A stretch of DNA of 64,000 nucleotides from Bacteroidales bacterium (GTDB taxonomy: Bacteria; Bacteroidota; Bacteroidia; Bacteroidales; UBA932), in NCBI GenBank assembly GCA_017459075.1, contig JAFUDQ010000007.1, positions 62,001 through 126,000 of the forward strand, written 5' to 3'. Every line of letters starts with the position of its first letter. Within the stretch, counting starts at the first letter, position 1. The notes below the pieces were generated by a model. It had not been told where the DNA came from, did not search any database, and saw only the letters and a program-made list of their open reading frames with translations. The position numbers were made by a program, and so were the translations under genes. Of this stretch, positions 1-7,529 are shown piece by piece.

Positions 1-1545
1 AGTAAAGCGTACGGAGCCGCCAAAGCCGTAGGACTTGTCGTCGGTGTCGTACTGCATATACCGGGAATCTTCCCCGCCGGCCACTTTCAGGAGTGAAGAC
101 TCGTCGCTGTTGCCGTCCGTAAGGCTGTAATTGACATCCAGGGAAAGACGTACGGAGCGGCCCTTCTTACCCCGGAGATTCCTGAAGGTGGCGTCGGAGT
201 TAAAACCTGTACTCTTGATTTTTTCTACGGAATGTTCAGAACTCTCCGATCTGTTCACAAAGGTTCCCAGGCGGTTCGTTTCAGATGTCCCGTTGCTGAA
301 GGAATCCGTTTTGCTGAACCGGAAAGACGGCCTTACGTGGAACCACAGGTTTCCCTTTTCCTTTTTAAGCTCCGCATTGGCGGCAAACGAATTTGCATAC
401 TGCCGCCCGCTGTCGTCGCCAAGCGTAGACAAATCCCCTGATTCATTGTAAGTTGTGCGGTCCGTGCGGGTTGCCGATTCAGTATCGCCATACTTGTAAT
501 TGGCACTGACAGTTGTTTCTACATCCTTGACCCGGGAAGTATTGACATTCACTCCAAGTTGCGCGGCCGATGTAATCCCTTGTTGCAATGAAGTCCTTTC
601 ACCGTCGGCGTTGATCATCACTATCGCGGCGTTGGCATCATTGACATTCTGCCCGTTGCCTATTACGGTTACCTGGTCCTTTTCATTATACGCCGATACC
701 AGCGCGTTGGCACTGTACAGCAAGCCGCGGTCGTCCCTTAACACATCGTTATTCTTGCCGATGGTCGCTCCTCCCTTTATGGCGGCGTTGCCGAACCAAC
801 CCTGTTCATACTCTTTTTTGAGGCCTACATCCAGGACTTTTTCCCTTGTGCCGTCCTGTACGCCTGTGGAGCGGGTGGACTCCGACTCGCGGTCTATCAC
901 TCGAATCTTGTCCACCACCGCCGCCGGCAGGTTGTTAAGCGCCGTGGACTGGTCCCCGAAGAAGAAAGTCCTGCCGCCTACGGTCAGTTTGTCGATGGAT
1001 TCCCCGTTGAACTTCACCTTGCCCTCGTCCGTGATTTCCATACCGGGCATGCGTTGCAGAAGGTCTTTAAGCATTGCATTCGCTCCTACCCTGAAGGACG
1101 ATGCGTTGAATTCCACCGTGTCCTGTTTTATAACGATGGGATTGCCGACATCGGTGACAACGGCGGCCTGCAGGAACTGCAAGTCCTGTTTAAGCTTTAC
1201 GGTTCCGATGTCTACCCGCCGCTCACGGAAGTAGCGTTCTTTAAGCATCGGCACATACCCCATCATTTCAATGTGAAGGACATAGCTGCCGTAAGGCACC
1301 TCATCCAGCTTGGCCTGTCCTTTGGCATCGGTCAGGGTGAAGTTGGTTATGGTCGTGTCCTTGGACGGAATCAGGTATACCGATGCAAAGGGCACCGGCT
1401 CGTTGGTCAGGGAGTCGACAACCGTGGCGCGGATTTCCGACAGCCTTCCCTGGAACATGCTGTCGTTAAGGATTACAACCTGTGCCCGGGTCATTAAGCC
1501 CAGACAAAAAACGGCCGTCAGCGATAGTAGGATGCGGGTTTTCAT
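1..1545 (-). CDS. Outer membrane TonB-dependent-receptor-like protein (C-terminus beyond window)
   Basis: The minus-strand frame is open from an ATG at 1545 to the window edge (515 codons), so the C-terminal part of the barrel is missing. It starts with a Sec signal peptide (MKTRILLSLTAVFCLGLM..RAQ). Next comes a carboxypeptidase-regulatory-like domain at about residues 35-110 (TDAKGQAKLDEVPYGSYVLH), then a TonB plug-like domain at about 130-240 (ANAMLKDLLQRMPGMEI, followed by a GGRTFFFGD stretch), then beta-strand-rich sequence. This is the Bacteroidota outer membrane beta-barrel/SusC-like receptor architecture. The start overlaps the stop of the upstream TPR gene by 4 bp (ATGA), so the two are probably translationally coupled. 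It is the last visible gene of the BlaI-M56-TPR operon. Substrate cannot be inferred. Confidence 0.85.
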   Translation of the reverse strand, partial: MKTRILLSLTAVFCLGLMTRAQVVILNDSMFQGRLSEIRATVVDSLTNEPVPFASVYLIPSKDTTITNFTLTDAKGQAKLDEVPYGSYVLHIEMMGYVPMLKERYFRERRVDIGTVKLKQDLQFLQAAVVTDVGNPIVIKQDTVEFNASSFRVGANAMLKDLLQRMPGMEITDEGKVKFNGESIDKLTVGGRTFFFGDQSTALNNLPAAVVDKIRVIDRESESTRSTGVQDGTREKVLDVGLKKEYEQGWFGNAAIKGGATIGKNNDVLRDDRGLLYSANALVSAYNEKDQVTVIGNGQNVNDANAAIVMINADGERTSLQQGITSAAQLGVNVNTSRVKDVETTVSANYKYGDTESATRTDRTTYNESGDLSTLGDDSGRQYANSFAANAELKKEKGNLWFHVRPSFRFSKTDSFSNGTSETNRLGTFVNRSESSEHSVEKIKSTGFNSDATFRNLRGKKGRSVRLSLDVNYSLTDGNSDESSLLKVAGGEDSRYMQYDTDDKSYGFGGSVRFT

Positions 1546-2753
1546 TTCTTTGCGTTTGGTTCGTCCATAAACAGCTGGGCTTTCACGTACCTGATGGCAG
1601 TCTCTACGAACTTGTACCCTTTGGTGCCCGGTTTGCCAACCTCAAGGTATTTTTGGTACCACTCAAGGGCGTTCCTGTAGTCTTTTTTTGATTCGTAGCA
1701 ATAGCCGATGGTGGACAGTATGGAGAATGACTTGGGGTTGAGCCTGTAGGCTTCCTTGAAGTGCTCTATGGCCCGCTCATGGTCTCCCGCGTCCTTAAAA
1801 TACCCCTGTCCGTATTGCTGGTGCAGGCGTGACAAAAACTCCGGGTCCGGTTGAAGCCTGTCCCAAACCTTGTCCAGCCATGGTTTCACCCCTGTTTCAA
1901 AAGGACGGAAGGCCTCTGCTTTTACCGCCCCAATATAGAAGGCCAGGTTTACATCGGAAGAATCAATCTGCCAGGCGGCCAGGAACTCCTTCTCCGCCCT
2001 GTATATGACCTTTGTCTGCCAGTAGCAGTGTCCCAGGTACAGATGGACTGGATAGCTGTCATTGCCGATGTCTTCCTGACGCTGGAACACATTTGTGGCG
2101 TTGGCATAATCTCCTTTGCGGTAATAGGCGATGCCGCGGATCGGGGCGATTACGTCGTTATCCGGGTCCTCTTGCGAAAAAGCTTCAGTCAGGGCCAGGA
2201 CCCCGTCGTAATCTTCTGCCTTTAAAAGTATGTTGGCCGCCTTGGACAGTACAGACTCATTCAAAGGCTTTACCGCGAGAGATTTGGAGTAGTACTCAAA
2301 CGCCGAGTCCGGGCGGTCCATCTGCCGGAAGGCATCCCCTATAAAGCTCATTACAGCCGGTATGGTGTCCAGCTGAAGGGCGGCCTTGCCGGCCATGATG
2401 CTGCCTGGGTAGTCCTTGAGGCGGTAGAAGGCCTGCATTAGCTTAATCTTGTAAATTACCTTGTCCGGGAAGCGGGAACTGAGCAGGAAATATGTGCCGG
2501 AGGCACTTTCGTAATCGGCACTCTGGAAGTGACAGTCCGCAAGTTCTGCCAGCACTTCCTCATCCATGGAGCCTGGCGTAACGAAGCCGGAGAGCAGGTC
2601 AATGGCTTCATCGGTCTTGAAAATACTCTTCAGGTACCGCGCCTGGGCAAGGGCTTCCTTTCTGGCTCCGCCGTCATTTTCCGGCTGGGCCTGGAGTCCG
2701 CTTCCGGCAAGCAGAATACCGGCAGTCAGTAAGATATAACGCAGAATACTCAT
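1542..2753 (-). CDS. Tetratricopeptide-repeat protein, exported
   Basis: A 403-residue protein with an N-terminal signal peptide (MSILRYILLTAGILLAGSGLQAQ), followed by tandem 34-residue helical hairpins. Typical TPR spacing of A/G/Y residues is visible, for example AIEHFKEAYRLNPKSFSIL and ALEWYQKYLEVGKP near the C-terminus. No catalytic motif is seen. It lies 1 bp after the M56 gene and overlaps the outer membrane receptor gene by 4 bp. Periplasmic TPR proteins usually act as scaffolds, so it may connect the membrane M56 protein with the outer membrane protein; that role is inferred from gene order. Confidence 0.85.
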   Translation of the reverse strand: MSILRYILLTAGILLAGSGLQAQPENDGGARKEALAQARYLKSIFKTDEAIDLLSGFVTPGSMDEEVLAELADCHFQSADYESASGTYFLLSSRFPDKVIYKIKLMQAFYRLKDYPGSIMAGKAALQLDTIPAVMSFIGDAFRQMDRPDSAFEYYSKSLAVKPLNESVLSKAANILLKAEDYDGVLALTEAFSQEDPDNDVIAPIRGIAYYRKGDYANATNVFQRQEDIGNDSYPVHLYLGHCYWQTKVIYRAEKEFLAAWQIDSSDVNLAFYIGAVKAEAFRPFETGVKPWLDKVWDRLQPDPEFLSRLHQQYGQGYFKDAGDHERAIEHFKEAYRLNPKSFSILSTIGYCYESKKDYRNALEWYQKYLEVGKPGTKGYKFVETAIRYVKAQLFMDEPNAKK

Positions 2754-2754
2754 A

Positions 2755-3960
2755 TTACTTAAGTTGGAAGATTACGGGGAACATAAAATGCACTTTTTTG
2801 CCGTTCATTCTTTCCGGGAGCCGGAGCTTCAGTTGTTTTGCACATTCGGAGACTGCCCGCAGGGCCTCTGCGTCAAGGTCCGGATGAACGCCCTTTATAA
2901 CTTTTATGTTGCTGATGGAACCATCTGCATCCACTTCAAAAGACAGGGCTACACGGCCCTGGATTCCGGCATCCATGGCCTGCTTCGGATAATCCAGCAC
3001 CTGATTAACGTACAGTGAGAATTCCTGGACGTCCTTAACCTGGATTACAGTCATGGTTACGGAATCCGTGTCAACTTCTTCGGCCACCGGTTCCGGAGCC
3101 TCTAGAACGTTTGCCGGATTGCAGGCAAAAACTGCAACAGCAAGGCAGGGTACTACGGCAAGGTAAGACCAGCACCGGCTGCGGGATGTGCCCTTGTTAA
3201 GCATCATCGCAATACGGTTTTTAAGCTTGGAATGCTTGAAGCCGCTGGCCAGCAGGAAGCGCTCGTCGCCTACGGCTTTGCGCACCAGAAGAAGCTGGTA
3301 CTGCCGCGCCTCAATACCCTGGCCAATCACCCCTTCATCGGCCTCATATTCATGCAAAAGGCATAATTCTGTACGGGTTATCCAGACTAGGGGATTCCAC
3401 CAGTAAAGAATCTGAACAGGGGTAAAGATGAACAAATCAAGATAGTGGCGGCACTTTACATGCATTTTCTCGTGGGTGAAAACAGCCGGATTCTCTTCCA
3501 GGTCCTGCCGGCCCACAACAATGAGCCTTCCAAAACTGAATGAAGACTTGCATGTGTCAGAAATCACTGTCCTGTAGTTGTCTATAACCTTCCGCTCTCC
3601 CGAATTTACAATCCTGTACATCCTGACGGAAGAAACTATTACCGATACCAGCACAGCCACGCAGCCTGCCAGAAAGACGACTGCAGCCGGAAGCGCCCAT
3701 GTTGTTGCCGATGCTGTCACGGCTTCGTCTGCCGCCGTTTCTCCGCCGGCCATTGCCTGCAGCCGGCCCACGCTCACAAGCATCTCTATTGTGCGTACTT
3801 TGAGCAGTGGCAGAAGCATGCAGACTGCCGTTCCGGCCAGGAGAATTATGCGGTTCAGGCGGAAGAACGTAGTCTTTCGCATAACCAGCAGGAAGAACGC
3901 GTAGAAGATACCAATATACAGGCCGCTTCTTAATAAATATAAAAGGAAAGTTTCCATCAC
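2755..3960 (-). CDS. M56 (BlaR1-type) membrane metallopeptidase with TonB C-terminal domain
   Basis: A 401-residue protein. Residues 1-55 contain two membrane helices, another lies near residue 95, and the M56 catalytic segment carries HEKMH (an HExxH zinc motif, in FTHEKMHVKCRHYLD) with a downstream acidic ligand region LLHEYEADEGVI. A further helix lies at about 265-280. The periplasmic C-terminus is a TonB-like domain (YPKQAMDAGIQGRVALSFEV to the end FPVIFQLK). BlaR1/MecR1 relatives sense a signal and cleave the partner BlaI repressor. In Bacteroidota the penicillin-binding domain is often replaced by a TonB-type domain, as here. The start overlaps blaI by 4 bp, which supports a functional pair. 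The signal is unlikely to be simply a beta-lactam because no PBP-like sensor is present. Confidence 0.88.
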   Translation of the reverse strand: MMETFLLYLLRSGLYIGIFYAFFLLVMRKTTFFRLNRIILLAGTAVCMLLPLLKVRTIEMLVSVGRLQAMAGGETAADEAVTASATTWALPAAVVFLAGCVAVLVSVIVSSVRMYRIVNSGERKVIDNYRTVISDTCKSSFSFGRLIVVGRQDLEENPAVFTHEKMHVKCRHYLDLFIFTPVQILYWWNPLVWITRTELCLLHEYEADEGVIGQGIEARQYQLLLVRKAVGDERFLLASGFKHSKLKNRIAMMLNKGTSRSRCWSYLAVVPCLAVAVFACNPANVLEAPEPVAEEVDTDSVTMTVIQVKDVQEFSLYVNQVLDYPKQAMDAGIQGRVALSFEVDADGSISNIKVIKGVHPDLDAEALRAVSECAKQLKLRLPERMNGKKVHFMFPVIFQLK

Positions 3961-4319
3961 CTGGTGTTTTCTATGGATTTGATAAGTGCCTTAAGGTCTT
4001 CCAGGTTCATCTTGTCTTCCTCTACGAACTGGGAGACAAGACTGGTGTAGGAATTGTCGTAGTACTTGCTTACGACATCGGAAACAGTGCTCCCGCGATA
4101 CTGCCGCTCGCTGATCTTAACCTTGTACCGGAAAGAGTTTGCCATAGGCTCCCTCTCTACAAAGCCCTTCTCTTCAAGGAACTTGACTAGTGTCGCCACA
4201 GTATTGTAATGCGGCTTGGGCTCCGGTATATACGAAATCAAATCACGGATAAACAGGTCTCCGTGCTGCCAGAAGATGGACATCAGCAGCTCTTCCTTTG
4301 CCGTCAATTTCTGTTTCAT
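3957..4319 (-). CDS. BlaI/MecI/CopY family transcriptional repressor
   Basis: A 120-residue winged-helix repressor (KLTAKEELLMSIFWQHGDLF, then HYNTVATLVKFLEEKGFVE), the standard length and fold of the Penicillinase_R family. The C-terminal helices form the dimerisation and proteolysis region. It is the first gene of the minus-strand unit BlaI-M56-TPR-receptor and overlaps M56 by 4 bp. A -7 box (TAACTTTG, 4355-4348) and two matching inverted repeats lie just upstream, consistent with autoregulation. By family analogy, cleavage by the M56 protein would derepress the operon. Confidence 0.92.
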   Translation of the reverse strand: MKQKLTAKEELLMSIFWQHGDLFIRDLISYIPEPKPHYNTVATLVKFLEEKGFVEREPMANSFRYKVKISERQYRGSTVSDVVSKYYDNSYTSLVSQFVEEDKMNLEDLKALIKSIENTR

Positions 4320-4347
4320 AAAGTCAGTCTAAAACATTAACTGACAG

Positions 4348-4355
4348 CAAAGTTA
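4348..4355 (-). promoter_or_regulatory. blaI promoter -7 box
   Basis: Minus-strand TAACTTTG matches the Bacteroidota -7 consensus TAnnTTTG, placing transcription start near 4341, about 20 nt before the blaI ATG. Its expected -33 region falls inside the operator at 4371-4391. Confidence 0.65.
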
Positions 4356-4370
4356 GAAAATATTTTCAAA

Positions 4371-4410
4371 TCTCCTAATTTTTTTAGGAGAAATCCTTTG
4401 TTTTTTAGGA
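4371..4410. promoter_or_regulatory. Twin BlaI-type operators
   Basis: A perfect palindrome TCTCCTAA-(5 nt)-TTAGGAGA occupies 4371-4391. A second, weaker dyad follows with TCCT at 4394-4397 and AGGA at 4407-4410. Both have TCCT-9 nt-AGGA geometry and their centres are exactly 21 bp (two helical turns) apart. They cover the -33 region of the blaI promoter and end 8 bp before the stop of the serine hydrolase gene. Binding by the adjacent BlaI is inferred from position. Confidence 0.6.
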
Positions 4411-4418
4411 GATGCCGG

Positions 4419-5885
4419 TTAATACTGGATGTTTACGATATCCATTATCTCGTTGATGGCCAGGTAGAGGGCGGTGTCGAAGCCGTCCTTCTGGCTTCTT
4501 GAATTGCAGAGCAGGACTCCGTTGACGCCGTTTTTGCCGCGCACCCAGATGGTTGCGGTGCCGCTCAGGTTGCCGCCGTGGTAGGAGGCCCAGTTGGAAA
4601 GGGTGTTATGCTCTATCCTCCAGCCGAATCCATAGCCTGCCTTGCCGGAAGATGTATAGTTGGTGAACATCAGGTTAAGAGATTCAGTGCTAAGGATATC
4701 CGGTACGATGCTGCCGTAATCCTGGGCGCAGAGCAGTTTCATCAGTTCAACAGGCGATGCGATAACCGCCCCGCAGGCTCCCACGACGGACATATCGTTT
4801 CCGTAGGCGGTGCTGCTGCCCTGGGGGTAGTAAACGCACTCGTTGGCTCGCTTCTCTGACCTGCCCGTTTTGGCCACCCACATATCGGTTACGCCGGCCT
4901 TGGCCACAACGCTCCTTAAATATGATTCGTAGCTCATTACGGAGAGCTTTTCTATGATTTGGCCAAGGATGCAGAAGCCAAGGTTATAATAGGAGCAAAC
5001 CGTACCCGGAGTGTTGCTGGTGGCTGTCCCTACCATATAGGCGACCCTCTCCTTGAGGCTTTTTCCGTAGAACCGGCTGTCTCCGGTGAACACCGGGTCA
5101 ACCCCGCCGGTGGTGGCATACTGCCAGCCGGAGGTATGGGTGAGCAGGTGGCGGACTTTGATATCGTCCACACCGGCGCCGTGAGTGCCCGGATACATAT
5201 CGGCAAGAAGACCTTTCTCCGGGGCGAATACAAAGTCGTCCAGACTGATTTTTCCCTCTTCGCGAAGCGTCATGATGCAAAGGGCGGTCTGCGCTTTGCT
5301 CATGCTGGCCAGGCGGAACAGCATGTCCGGGCGGACAGGCTCCATGGGAGAGGCTTCAAGGTTGGCGAATCCATATCCTGCATTATAGGACAGCGCCTCA
5401 TTTTTGGAGGTTGCTATGCCGATTCCGGGGATATCGTACTCTGCCATAATGGAATAGACTTTTGCGTCGATGCCGGTGTTGCCTTTGCGGACTATTATGT
5501 TATAACTTGCATGATGAGTTCCGTCCTCTGCCGTTATGGTGACTTCTGCCGGCTCTGACAGGTTGACGGCTGTCTGCCCGGATACTATTTCTGTACTGCC
5601 GATGCGTACTTTTGCATTCTTGCTGGCGCTGAATGTGGGCACCAGACTGCTCAGGTTGGCGTTTTCCGGCACAGTGACCAGAATCATATTCTTTCCCTGG
5701 ATTGCGGCGACAATTCCTGTGGAGCTGCCGCTCATGCCCGGATTTGAGGAACTGGTAAACTGAAGGGAACTGATTACACAGGCCGATGATTTCCCGGGTT
5801 CCTCCGGAGAGTCGGGGTTGTCTTTACCGCAGGAGACAACCAAAAGAGCGATCGGAATAAGAGCAAATAATAACCAGCGTTTCAT
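4419..5885 (-). CDS. Serine hydrolase lipoprotein (class C beta-lactamase / DD-peptidase family)
   Basis: A 488-residue protein with a lipoprotein signal (IALLVVSCGKD, Cys at residue 19). An N-terminal beta-sandwich of about 110 residues follows (DUF5018-like, ending YNIIVRKG), then a beta-lactamase/DD-peptidase domain. The catalytic SxxK is SMSK in FRLASMSKAQTA, the second motif is YYN in CSYYNLGFCILGQ, and the third is HGG in SYHGGNLSG. It probably hydrolyses an ester or D-amino-acid amide in the periplasm; true beta-lactamase activity cannot be claimed. It lies immediately upstream of blaI in the same orientation and has its own -7 box at 6001-5994. Readthrough into blaI is possible because no T-rich terminator separates them. 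Confidence 0.85.
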   Translation of the reverse strand: MKRWLLFALIPIALLVVSCGKDNPDSPEEPGKSSACVISSLQFTSSSNPGMSGSSTGIVAAIQGKNMILVTVPENANLSSLVPTFSASKNAKVRIGSTEIVSGQTAVNLSEPAEVTITAEDGTHHASYNIIVRKGNTGIDAKVYSIMAEYDIPGIGIATSKNEALSYNAGYGFANLEASPMEPVRPDMLFRLASMSKAQTALCIMTLREEGKISLDDFVFAPEKGLLADMYPGTHGAGVDDIKVRHLLTHTSGWQYATTGGVDPVFTGDSRFYGKSLKERVAYMVGTATSNTPGTVCSYYNLGFCILGQIIEKLSVMSYESYLRSVVAKAGVTDMWVAKTGRSEKRANECVYYPQGSSTAYGNDMSVVGACGAVIASPVELMKLLCAQDYGSIVPDILSTESLNLMFTNYTSSGKAGYGFGWRIEHNTLSNWASYHGGNLSGTATIWVRGKNGVNGVLLCNSRSQKDGFDTALYLAINEIMDIVNIQY

Positions 5886-5901
5886 TGTCTTTTTAGTTAT
5901 T

Positions 5902-5964
5902 GCAGGGCAGTCATGTCAAAGACCATGGACCCTTATTATTTGGTCTTTGACATGACGGCCATGC
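5902..5964. repeat. Long hairpin with conserved 15-nt loop (copy A)
   Basis: A perfect 16-bp inverted repeat (5910-5925 with 5941-5956), extended by near-complementary outer arms 5902-5908 and 5958-5964, closes on the 15-nt loop TGGACCCTTATTATT (5926-5940). The same loop caps an unrelated stem at 11223-11272. Copy A lies between divergent promoters, inside the likely 5' leader of the minus-strand serine hydrolase gene. Its function is unknown. Confidence 0.8.
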
Positions 5965-5993
5965 ATAAAAGGTCAAGATATCAAAAACTAATG

Positions 5994-6001
5994 CAAATTT
6001 A
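5994..6001 (-). promoter_or_regulatory. Serine hydrolase promoter -7 box
   Basis: Minus-strand TAAATTTG matches TAnnTTTG. Transcription would start near 5987, giving a leader of about 100 nt that contains hairpin copy A. Confidence 0.5.
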
Positions 6002-6015
6002 TAAAAACAATTGCT

Positions 6016-6023
6016 TATCTTTG
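6016..6023 (+). promoter_or_regulatory. DUF1015 gene promoter -7 box
   Basis: TATCTTTG matches TAnnTTTG 56 bp upstream of the ATG at 6079. It is divergent from the minus-strand promoter at 6001-5994. Confidence 0.6.
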
Positions 6024-6078
6024 TCTGACATACAGACAAATGTTCTAAAATTCATAAATAATTAACAATAATAACACT

Positions 6079-7377
6079 ATGGTAAGAGTCAAACCTTTTG
6101 CTGCTGTTCGCCCTCCCAAGGGTATTGTAACAGAAGTTGCAGCACCCCCGTATGATGTCCTCAACTCCCAGGAAGCCAAGGCTATGGCAGGAGAGAAATC
6201 CCTTCTTCACATCACCAAACCGGAGATAGACTTCGACCCTATCGCAGATGAGCACTCCCAGCCTGTTTATGACAAGGCGGTAGAGAATTTCAAGCTCTGG
6301 CGCGAGAAGGGCTGGCTTGTCCAGGATGACAAGGAGAAATATTATGTGTATGCCCAGACAATGGACGGCCGCACACAGTACGGTATTGTCCTTTGCGCGC
6401 ATACCGATGATTATGCAGAGGGTAAAATCAAGAAGCATGAGCTCACCCGCAAGGATAAAGAGGATGACCGCATGATTCACGTCCGCATCCAGAATGCCAA
6501 CATTGAGCCCGTGTTCTTTGCTTTCAAAGACAATGCAGAGCTTAATGAAATCGTATCTGCAAAGGTAAAGGAAACACCTGAGTATCAGTTTGTTGATGAG
6601 AACAACTTCGGCCATGCATTTTGGGTAATCGATGACGATGCAGTCATCGCCCGCATCACTGAGATTTTCACCAATGACATCGATGCCTTCTATGTTGCCG
6701 ACGGTCACCATCGTACCGCAGCAGCCGCACGCGTAGGCGCAGAGAAGAGGGCTCAGAATCCCAATCATACCGGAAAAGAGGAGTACAACTATTTCATGAC
6801 CGTTTGCTTCCCGGAGAGCCAGCTCAAGATTATAGACTACAACCGCGTTGTAAAAGACCTGAACGGCCTTACTGCCAAGGAGTTCATTGAGGCCCTGCAG
6901 AAGGATTTCATAGTAGAATGCAAGTGCGATTGCACAAAGGATGGCGGCAAATGCGAATGCGAACCTCCTTGCCATTGCAAGTGTTCAGAGGCTTATCAGC
7001 CTTGCGGCCTGCATAATTTTGCGATGTACCTTGAAGGCGTATGGTACAGCCTTACCGCAAAGCCCGGAACATATGACGACAACGACCCTATCGGTGTCCT
7101 TGATGTAACCGTCCTTTCCAATCTTGTTCTTGATAAGATTCTGGGGATCAAGGATTTGCGTACAGACAAGAGGATAGACTTCGTTGGCGGTATCCGCGGC
7201 CTTGGAGAACTTTCCCGCCGCGTTGACAGCGGAGAAATGAAGGTTGCATTTGCCCTGTACCCTGTTTCAATGGAGCAACTTATGAATATTGCCGACAGCG
7301 GCAATATCATGCCTCCAAAGACCACTTGGTTCGAGCCTAAGCTCCGCAGTGGCCTTGCAATTCACCTTCTTGGATAA
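6079..7377 (+). CDS. DUF1015 family protein with Cys-rich insert; putative serine-metabolism kinase-like protein
   Basis: A 432-residue DUF1015 protein. The N-terminal KPFAAVRPPKGIV and the central YVADGHHRTAAAARVGAE are family hallmarks. The DGHHR motif resembles the catalytic motif of ParB/Srx-fold free-serine kinases (SerK/SbnI), an analogy rather than proof. In Bacteroidota this family is often encoded beside serC and serA, and here both lie 4-5 kb downstream on the same strand. The odd feature is a metallothionein-like stretch at about residues 280-308, with nine cysteines and one histidine in 29 residues in CxC pairs (CKCDC, KCEC, CHCKC), suggesting metal binding. A strong terminator follows at 7399-7432. 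Confidence 0.85.
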   Translation: MVRVKPFAAVRPPKGIVTEVAAPPYDVLNSQEAKAMAGEKSLLHITKPEIDFDPIADEHSQPVYDKAVENFKLWREKGWLVQDDKEKYYVYAQTMDGRTQYGIVLCAHTDDYAEGKIKKHELTRKDKEDDRMIHVRIQNANIEPVFFAFKDNAELNEIVSAKVKETPEYQFVDENNFGHAFWVIDDDAVIARITEIFTNDIDAFYVADGHHRTAAAARVGAEKRAQNPNHTGKEEYNYFMTVCFPESQLKIIDYNRVVKDLNGLTAKEFIEALQKDFIVECKCDCTKDGGKCECEPPCHCKCSEAYQPCGLHNFAMYLEGVWYSLTAKPGTYDDNDPIGVLDVTVLSNLVLDKILGIKDLRTDKRIDFVGGIRGLGELSRRVDSGEMKVAFALYPVSMEQLMNIADSGNIMPPKTTWFEPKLRSGLAIHLLG

Positions 7378-7398
7378 ATTGCTTTCAAACATAAGAGT

Positions 7399-7432
7399 GA
7401 AGCCTGCCATTTGGCTGGCTTCGCTTTTTTTT
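7399..7432 (+). terminator. Intrinsic terminator after the DUF1015 gene
   Basis: GAAGCC-T-GCC pairs with GGC-T-GGCTTC around an ATTT loop, and GC plus eight T residues follow. It separates this gene from the serpin-sigma operon. Confidence 0.85.
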
Positions 7433-7510
7433 GAAAAAAGTTATTTTCTGACGCAGTATTTTGCCCTCCCGGGAGACTATATTAATAGAACAGACGGTAA
7501 CGCCGTCGGC

Positions 7511-7518
7511 TAAATTTA
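7511..7518 (+). promoter_or_regulatory. Possible serpin promoter -7 box (imperfect)
   Basis: TAAATTTA matches TAnnTTTG at 7 of 8 positions, 12 bp before the ATG at 7530. This gives a very short leader. The match is weak. Confidence 0.35.
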
Positions 7519-7529
7519 CGATAAGTGTT

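Noticed and set aside
4419..5885. Calling the serine hydrolase a beta-lactamase resistance gene because blaI and an M56 gene follow
   Set aside because: The catalytic motifs are shared by many esterases and DD-peptidases, the M56 protein lacks a penicillin-binding sensor, and the gene has its own promoter away from the BlaI operators.
6052..6975. Minus-strand open frame of 307 codons opposite the DUF1015 gene
   Set aside because: The plus-strand DUF1015 protein has clear family motifs and a promoter; the antisense frame has no recognisable domain and arises from codon bias.
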